Positions 58,280-64,000 of a DNA stretch of 64,000 bases are shown here, piece by piece. Numbering within the stretch: position 1 is the stretch's first letter; each line of letters opens with the position of its first letter. Origin of the DNA: Pezizomycotina sp. ARF18. Lineage: Eukaryota; Ascomycota. Location: assembly GCA_002224055.1 (NCBI GenBank), contig AZLU01000111.1, positions 62,001 through 126,000 of the forward strand. The letters are read 5' to 3'. The notes under the pieces were generated by a model. That model was not told where the DNA came from, searched no databases, and saw only the letters and a program-made list of their open reading frames with translations. The position numbers and the translations under genes were made by a program.

Positions 58280-58689
58280 TTAGAAAGTGCAAACGTACTG
58301 AACAGTGCACTTTGCATTACCAGAAGTCCTCGTGTGACTGCCATCCTTAGTGCACTGACACCAAGCCTGAGCACCGCCGTGGTTATCGGAAATGCCGAGC
58401 ATGCTTTGACCGTTGTCCTTCATCTGGGCGATAAGCTGCTGCGTGGCGGTGAAAACGCTGTGCGACTGGTTATTCCAGGTGACCTTGTTCGGGAAACGAC
58501 CGACCTCCGTGGGATTTCCGAGGTTCGACTTTGGGTTGCCCAGTAGGCGATCTGGGACCAGGTGGTGTGACCGTCATTAGACTTGCAGTCTTCCATCTGA
58601 TAGCGGGCGTGCGCGGGGAAGGTGAAACTTCCGGCTGGAGCGGCGGAGGCCACAGCGAGGAGGGAGGCGGCGGCGATGAAGAACTTCAT
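58280..58689 (-). CDS. small secreted Cys-containing protein
   Basis: Single-exon gene of about 135 codons. The ATG at 58689 gives a model fungal signal peptide (MKFFIAAASLLAVASAAPAG) followed by YQMEDCKSNDGHTTWSQIAY. One frame change near 58545 then leads to NPTEVGRFPNKVTWNNQSHS, ATQQLIAQMKDNGQSMLGIS, AWCQCTKDGSHTRTSGNAKC and the end TVQYVCTF with TAA at 58280. Five cysteines are visible in a protein of about 115 mature residues. Such small secreted proteins are often effector-like or surface-active, but no family is recognised. Confidence 0.6.
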
Positions 58690-60515
58690 TTTGTATTTAT
58701 AAGTTCCCGCAAACGAATGGATTTTGTATAAGGTGTTAAGCGAGAGTGGCTGATGAGCGATTGGGGTTGTCTTAGAGAATAGGGAGACGAGATTAGGTGA
58801 TGTCTAAGAAGGTTGGAGATGGTGGTGATGATGAGAACCGATGGAAGGAAGGTAGAACCCGACTATTTATACAGCTCGTACGAGGGCCAGAATAGAATCG
58901 CTAAAATCATGAGGATGCATGCATGCATACGGGTCTTTGTTGAGGCTAATGTGAGCTATGGTATGATCGCACAGTTTGTGTGCTCCTCGTAAGACACGGT
59001 TGGTAAAAGCGGTGACCAAAGCGAAAAATATTCTCTCTTTCCAACAGGATCATGATATTTTTAGCATCACGATCATTCTAGAACCACGATGACTTCCCTA
59101 TCTTGGGGATAACTACTTTCTTCGCTAGGAATTGGCATGCGGAGAGTTAAGGATTCGAGGGCGTATCGTTACCAGTATGGCAATTAATGGATGAAATGGC
59201 GAAAAGAAAAATTTTACATGGAGAGCGCGGCGAAATCCCTGCTCTCCGTTCTTGTCTCCTTCCTTCAGCCGCTATCGATTATAAAAAAAGCTTCTATACG
59301 GATTAGGAAGCATGATATTGGTATGGATCATCCCAGTCCAGTTCGGCGAATGTTCTTCTTACGAGGGCTTTATTCTCTTCGCGACAAGCGTGGGCGGCCG
59401 CTATTCCGGCATACGCTGACATGTTCTAGCGAGCATGAATCGCTGAAGTTAAAGCTCCAGTAATTCACTCAATTCGACCAAGCAGCATTGCTCCACGTAT
59501 GGTTGTTTCATAAAATCGCTTGTTTGACGTTTCACGCATGGCATCCGTCAACAGCCTCATCCCCGTTTTACATAAGTTCATTCTAGAATGGTCTTGTTGC
59601 CTTTCGCTGTCGCATTTCCATGAGTCCTGGAAACATTCTAGGGTTATCATTCTGGAATTCTGGTCTGTATTTTTTTTAGATACGAGGCGATGCTAGTAGC
59701 GATTTCTAAAGTCGAGGTCACTCCCGTTAGTGGCAGTATTAGATTTAGAGGTATTTCTTCGCACAACTACATAAGACTTATCGCTACCCTGCCTAAGGCC
59801 TTTGTGTTCTCCTCAAGCTTTCGTTTGCCTTATGAAGCTGTAACTATGCTCTGCAAGGCTCAACTAGTTCAGTCAGGGCAATTATACCGAACTAATGGAG
59901 CTATACTACAACTTTTTCCTCCCCTTCCTCCCCCCTCTTTTCTTTTTTTCAATGATTTACCAAGTATTTCTATCACTGTCGTGTATTGCATGACGGTGAC
60001 ACAGAGTCCGGAGTCTGACCTTATCTTCAGGTCGATCTCAGCCTCTGATATTCTGATTATTACAGCGACTCGGAGTAATGATTAATTTATTGACTTTCTA
60101 GATACCATAGAGCTTTAAAGCTGCAAGCTCATCTGCTTGAACATGATATTGAGCAATGTAACCTACTGTTGATTAAAGGAGTAGGAAGGCAACGGCATGA
60201 GAAGCACATAGATGTAATGGCTAGTATTATAAGTCATTTACTATTCTTTGAAAAGCTGTTGTCTGAGGTATACCGTTAGATGGAGCTCGAGACGAATCAA
60301 AGCAGGTAAGTACATCACCATATATTAAGTATTATTTCCGCACTTATGTAGATAGTCTGCGCCCATTTGCTAGAGTGCAGCGATAGGATATTACATGTTC
60401 TGAGACAGACGATTAGAGTTAGGCAGTAAGGAAACAAATAGAAGACCGGGAAGTAATAAACAGGTAGACATTATTTCTTACGCAAAACAAGTCAGCTACC
60501 AGTGAAACCTATCCT
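58690..60515. other. intergenic, no supported gene
   Basis: About 1.8 kb. Plus-strand frames at 59191-59463 (90 codons) and 59690-60085 (131 codons, ATG-started) lack any domain. Codons for HLLEHDIEQCNLLLIKGVGR near 60130-60190 read like protein but have no context. Confidence 0.35.
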
Positions 60516-61462
60516 TCAAGCCATTTCTGTCCGACCGCCCTCTTCTAGCTCCTCGCGAGGGCTACCGCTTGCACTGCTCTCGCCTTCTTGAGACGCGACC
60601 GTAGTAGATATCTCAATTAGCCTTGCCGCCTTACGTGCCAGCGAAGAGTCTTTCTGCGGCCGATAAGCTACAACCAGGCCCCAGCCTTCTCCACACCTCC
60701 CTCCGACTTCCCGGCCAAAGCTTCGGTCGATAGCACGCATAAAGGCTCTTGATCTGCGGAATACACAGGATCAGGATGCCAGTAATGTTGCTGAACGTCA
60801 CGAGAAACTGGCTGGCACCGTTGACCGGCCAGAACACTTTAAGCGAACTGTCGCTTTCCAGTGGGTTACAATGTCCGTCGCCAGAGTCCGAGACCCACGG
60901 TTGCAGCGTTGGAGAGTATGTTGACCAGGCCGACCATGAACATCGACGCGGCACTCCATTTTTGACCCCTCGTCATGTGCTGCATGCGGTATATGATGAT
61001 GCACGGTATGATGTATACGACCAGGCCGCTGAGCATGTGCGTGAGGAACGTGGTGTAGTAGTAGGCGTTAAGGTTGTAACATTTTTGAGGTGTGAGCGAC
61101 CTGATAAATCATATTTAATTACTTCCTTTATGTTTTATTGATATAAAGAAGAAGAGGAAGAAGTGGAAGAAGAAGAAAAGGGAGGGAGAACGAAACGAGC
61201 CAGAAGGAAGGAATTCGAAAGCGAGATGACTGACCAGTTCAGATTCAATGGCCGGCACATGAAGAACGCGTAAAACAACATTACCAGAAAACCCACGATG
61301 ACGAAAGCCCAACCACCAATAATAAGCCAGAATATTTTCGGATGGTACACCCGAGGAGCCAGCTCATGGTATAAAAACAATAAATCGAACTTGACAATGT
61401 AGATAAGCGTGTAAATAATAAAAATAGTGGCAAATATCATCTATTTGTTTCCTCGCGTTAGC

Positions 61463-61495
<33 letters not shown>

Positions 61496-61870
61496 GGCCA
61501 TCGGGGTAAGTTCAGCTCGAGATTACCTTATCAACAATGATTTGTATACTGTCGGGCTGGTTGACGAACGTCGACGGGTTGATGTTGAACAGGTTTTCAT
61601 TGCTCTGGTAATGGTACATGGCCGTGGAGGAGATCGAAAGCGGTATCACCCAGAAGACCAGCGCGTCGCGGTACCACGCTACCCTTCTAATGCCTTTAAT
61701 GTTGACGTAGAAGCGAAGGATGAGGCACAGGGTAGTGAAGACCGTGGTTGCCCACATCCAAGTCTATGATTCTGCGTTAGCTTGAACCTGCTTGGGTGCT
61801 AAGGGGCCCAAGGTTTATCGGTAAAATAAGAGATAGTACTCACAATTAGTTGATATCCTTCCCAGGCCAT
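60516..61870 (-). CDS. rhodopsin-domain (PTH11-like) integral membrane protein 4
   Basis: Best-preserved member of the rhodopsin-domain family here. Exons 61870-61844 (MAWEGYQLI), 61763-61527 and 61440-61235 join cleanly to the exon starting 61100; introns are 80, 86 and 134 bases, with GTGAGT, GTAATC and GTCAGT donors. Exon 2 has TVFTTLCLILRFYVN and helix 2 (DALVFWVIPLSISSTAMYHY); exon 3 has IYTLIYIVKFDLLFLYHELA, WLIIGGWAFVIVGFLVMLF and FFMCRPLNLNW; exon 4 has CYNLNAYYYTTFLTHMLSGL, VVYIIPCIIIYRMQH and WSAASMFMVGLVNILSNAAT, then after a shift VFWPVNGASQFLVTFSNITG and IPQIKSLYACYRPKLWP. A second shift gives the polar tail ISTTVASQEGESSASGSPRE ending at 60516. Likely plasma-membrane sensor; ligand unknown. 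Confidence 0.8.
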
Positions 61871-62097
61871 CTCTGCTTTTCTTCTCTAAAGTTTTACAAC
61901 TTCCCTTTGACTAGTAAACTACTAAGGCAGCTATACCGTAGACTGCTGACCTCGTGGGATAGCCAGGAAGAATTAAACAAACTCTGAGTGACCTTTGCGA
62001 CCTTTAAATGGTTGCCAGAGAACATATCCTGACGAGGCCATGTTCACTGTAATCCTGGTCGTAGCGGCGTAGTAGCGGTCGCTAACCCTGGCATTAT

Positions 62098-62185
62098 GCC
62101 CGGTTTTCCCCTGAAGTGAGGGACGAACGTAAGAGGAAAAGACTTCCCTTCCTTTCTTTACTTTTTTATCTATTACATTTCATCA
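62098..62185 (+). repeat. dispersed repeat, copy B
   Basis: Carries GTTTTCCCCTGAAGTGAGGG followed by ACGAACGTAAGAGGAAAAGAC, matching copy A at 15793-15875, with weaker similarity continuing through CTTTTTTATCT and AATTCCG. It lies about 130 bases before a tRNA-like T-arm. Confidence 0.7.
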
Positions 62186-62267
62186 CAGATAATTCCGTTG
62201 CTTAGCCATGCAATTATACCTTAATTAGTAGCCGATAAGCATAGTCAAGTGTGTACTACCTGGCCGC

Positions 62268-62345
62268 CCTGAAGACCGGAGATTGGTTCCTCCAAAGGCC
62301 ACAACCAGGGAGTGGGTTCGAGTCCCACCACCCCGTACCCGCAGC
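62268..62345 (+). repeat. tRNA-like fragment with consensus B box
   Basis: GTGGGTTCGAGTCCCAC forms a perfect 5-bp T-stem with a TTCGAGT loop and contains the pol III B-box consensus GGTTCGAGTCC. Upstream sequence does not fold into D and anticodon arms with an acceptor stem that pairs with the following bases, so this is not a complete tRNA. It could be a tRNA-derived SINE or a degraded tRNA gene. Confidence 0.4.
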
Positions 62346-62745
62346 CTGTGCCCGTGCATAGCTCAAATAGTGAGGTCACGCTCACTAGCAGGTTAAGCAG
62401 ATATAGTCATGTACGTACCTGCCTGCGTTATATAATTAGGGCTTAATCGTACAAGCAGGGAAATGCGTTCTGGCACCATTCAACGACCCACTTGCGATAT
62501 TGGCTATTTCGTTTAATTTCGTTTAACTGCCAAAAGCCAGAACAAGAAACATCGGGTGGACTATATATAGACCGACCATAAACAGAAATAAGCAGATCTA
62601 CTGACCCAGGCGATCCATATCGGTAGTAATCGCCAAAAGCGGGGTGCCTTTAAAAGATCACAAGCGTTCCTTTGTGGATTTGTTCCTTTGTGGATTGAAA
62701 CTCGTGAAATTTGACTTCATTCGCGCGAGATGAAAGCAACTAAAA

Positions 62746-63000
62746 ATGGTCGGCTTATCTGGGCTCCCGCTCGAGCTTCATTTCGATATATTCCGCAATA
62801 TCGCGGACATTAAAAATCCACACTTTCAGAGCGCAGACGGCTTTCGAGACGTCGTGAACCTTCGCGTTGTCTGTAAAAGACTTTGCGCGGCCGTATCCGA
62901 AGCATTTCGGGAAAGCTGAAGTTTTACGCCCGCCTTGACAGCCTCCATGCCTTCCGCAACTCACCGTTATGGAAAACCAGCTTCAGCACACTGGCCTAAA
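62746..63000 (+). CDS. F-box protein fragment
   Basis: The ATG at 62746 starts LSGLPLELHFDIFRNIAD and continues to VVNLRVVCKRLCAAVSEAF, which matches the F-box fold pattern (L-P-x-E-l...i...d...L-R-x-V-C-K-R). F-box proteins recruit substrates to SCF ubiquitin ligases. After an in-frame stop the next frame continues sensibly as KLKFYARLDSLHAFRNSPLW and stops after STLA. No substrate-binding domain follows, so this is a truncated copy or the 5' exon of a lost gene. Confidence 0.5.
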
Positions 63001-63570
63001 CACCCTCATTATTCAACCTAACAGTGATGATTTAAGCCTTAGATTTGACGAAGTATTAGTCTAAACTATCATGTACTGCGTGCTTCCTTTCTGCTTTCTA
63101 CGCTTCCATGAGTCGAATTTACCTGCCGTTACGTACGAACTGGGTTATACATGGCATGGCGAAGTTCACATTTACCCTTCTAGGATTTAATGGCATTGTC
63201 TACAGGTTCTACCATATATGAGATATGAAGTTAAGGAGACGCTTGGACTTAGGGTTAGAAGAACAGAGTAATATCTGTTTCCGGATCGCTTAATACTCAA
63301 ATTGAATGTCCGATTACTTATGGTGATGGAAACAATGCCTATACTCCACATTAAGCGACGCTGAAACTCCCAGCTAACAGACTTTATAACTAATTGACTA
63401 CAGATATTTAAATCTGTACTATATTGGATATCATGAGAAACAAGACACATGCAAAAGGGGAAAAAAAAAGGAAAAAAACAAGACGCCTTCCCGCTATACA
63501 TCAAAGAAGAAACATTATATACGATAAACCATGAGAATAGATATCCACAGAGATAGGCTCGGGAAATTTT

Positions 63571-64000
63571 CTAAACCTCTTCTTTCGAGCACGACCCGCC
63601 AGTACCGGGCGGCATCTCTTTTGAGTCAACGTCAACGACTACCGTCTTCGTTATCAGCTGGGTGATAGACCGCCAGTGGGGGGACCGGCCTGCTTCCCCG
63701 ACCGGGCAGTACTCCGCCGCCGCGACATGTTAGCCGTGTATTCCAACTCCCGTAACCTGTCCCGCTCTTGGCTGTACTGGCCGCTAATATGCTTGATAAA
63801 TATCGGATCTGCGGGCAGCAAGGGATCGCGATACCTGTTCGAATTGAGAAGTAACCCCGTTTAGCAACGTCTTCTAGAAGGATGCCATGAAACCACGGAA
63901 ATCTGACGAAAAATCCGAAACTTTCCTTTCACAGAAATCCAGGGAAAATAAGGCTTACCCGTTGCGATCTGCACCGTGTATAAAATATAACCACGACCCC
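63571..64000 (-). CDS. 3' end of a gene running off the window
   Basis: Minus-strand coding-like sequence ends at a TAG at 63571. The last part reads KTVVVDVDSKEMPPGTGGSC after a frame change from DRLRELEYTANMSRRRSTAR and, further upstream, RYRDPLLPADPIFIKHISGQ. A GTAAGC donor near 63960 suggests an intron before another exon at the window edge. The short TKTVxVDVxS-like end is seen in some rhodopsin-domain proteins, so this could be a fifth member, but that is a guess. Confidence 0.35.

Larger units (their letters stand above)
61871..62745. other. intergenic with repeat fragments
   Basis: Contains dispersed repeat copy B and the tRNA-like fragment, listed separately. Otherwise nothing coding. 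Confidence 0.5.

Noticed and set aside
62268-62345. Complete tRNA gene
   Set aside because: Only the T-arm is convincing; no acceptor stem pairs and no D-arm or anticodon arm can be drawn.

Overview
This 64-kb window looks like nuclear DNA of a filamentous ascomycete (Pezizomycotina). The evidence is short introns of about 50-80 bases with GTAAGT-type donors and CTGAC-type branch points, many secreted or membrane proteins, and families that are typical of these fungi: PTH11-like rhodopsin-domain membrane proteins, a NACHT-ankyrin (NLR-like) protein, a GH18 chitinase, an M35-like metallopeptidase, a Vps62-family protein and an OTT_1508-like deaminase. The class within the ascomycetes cannot be fixed from the sequence alone. 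There are no rRNA genes, no complete tRNA genes and no CRISPR arrays.

Layout. 0-7.5 kb: an M35-like metallopeptidase (-), a Vps62-like protein (+) and a small His-rich secreted protein (+). 8-22 kb: a chromodomain protein (+), three rhodopsin-domain membrane proteins (10.6-12.1 kb -, 17.2-18.4 kb +, 20.8-22.1 kb -), a Cys-rich secreted protein (-), an AT-rich island (15.5-16.5 kb) and an intact 51-residue Cys-rich secreted peptide (+). 23.7-30.3 kb: a NACHT-ankyrin gene (-) head to head with a second ankyrin gene (+). 30.4-32 kb: a run of simple repeats. 32.2-34.1 kb: a nucleotide-deaminase-like gene. 34.7-43.2 kb: three low-complexity or Cys-rich secreted proteins, all on the minus strand, two of them paralogous. 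45-51.6 kb: a multi-pass membrane protein, a GH18 chitinase and a divergently placed secreted protein of unknown family. 52-54.3 kb: two small lipid-type membrane enzymes (MAPEG-like and DUF1295). 55.4-58.7 kb: a Gln/Asn/Gly-rich secreted protein and a small secreted Cys-containing protein. 60.5-64 kb: a fourth rhodopsin-domain protein, a tRNA-like repeat fragment, an F-box fragment and a gene end running off the window.

Most genes point outward from the cell: wall remodelling, secretion, surface sensing and non-self recognition. This is the usual content of a fast-evolving accessory region, and no single pathway links them. A second theme is that many otherwise recognisable genes are split between two or three reading frames by single-base shifts, while several small multi-exon genes (the 51-residue peptide, the MAPEG-like gene, most exons of the rhodopsin-domain gene at 60.5-61.9 kb) read cleanly through their introns. 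Either the region is decaying, or the assembly carries residual one-base indels; raw reads would decide.

Gene ends given below for frame-shifted genes are the outer limits of the recognisable coding sequence, not proven start and stop sites.
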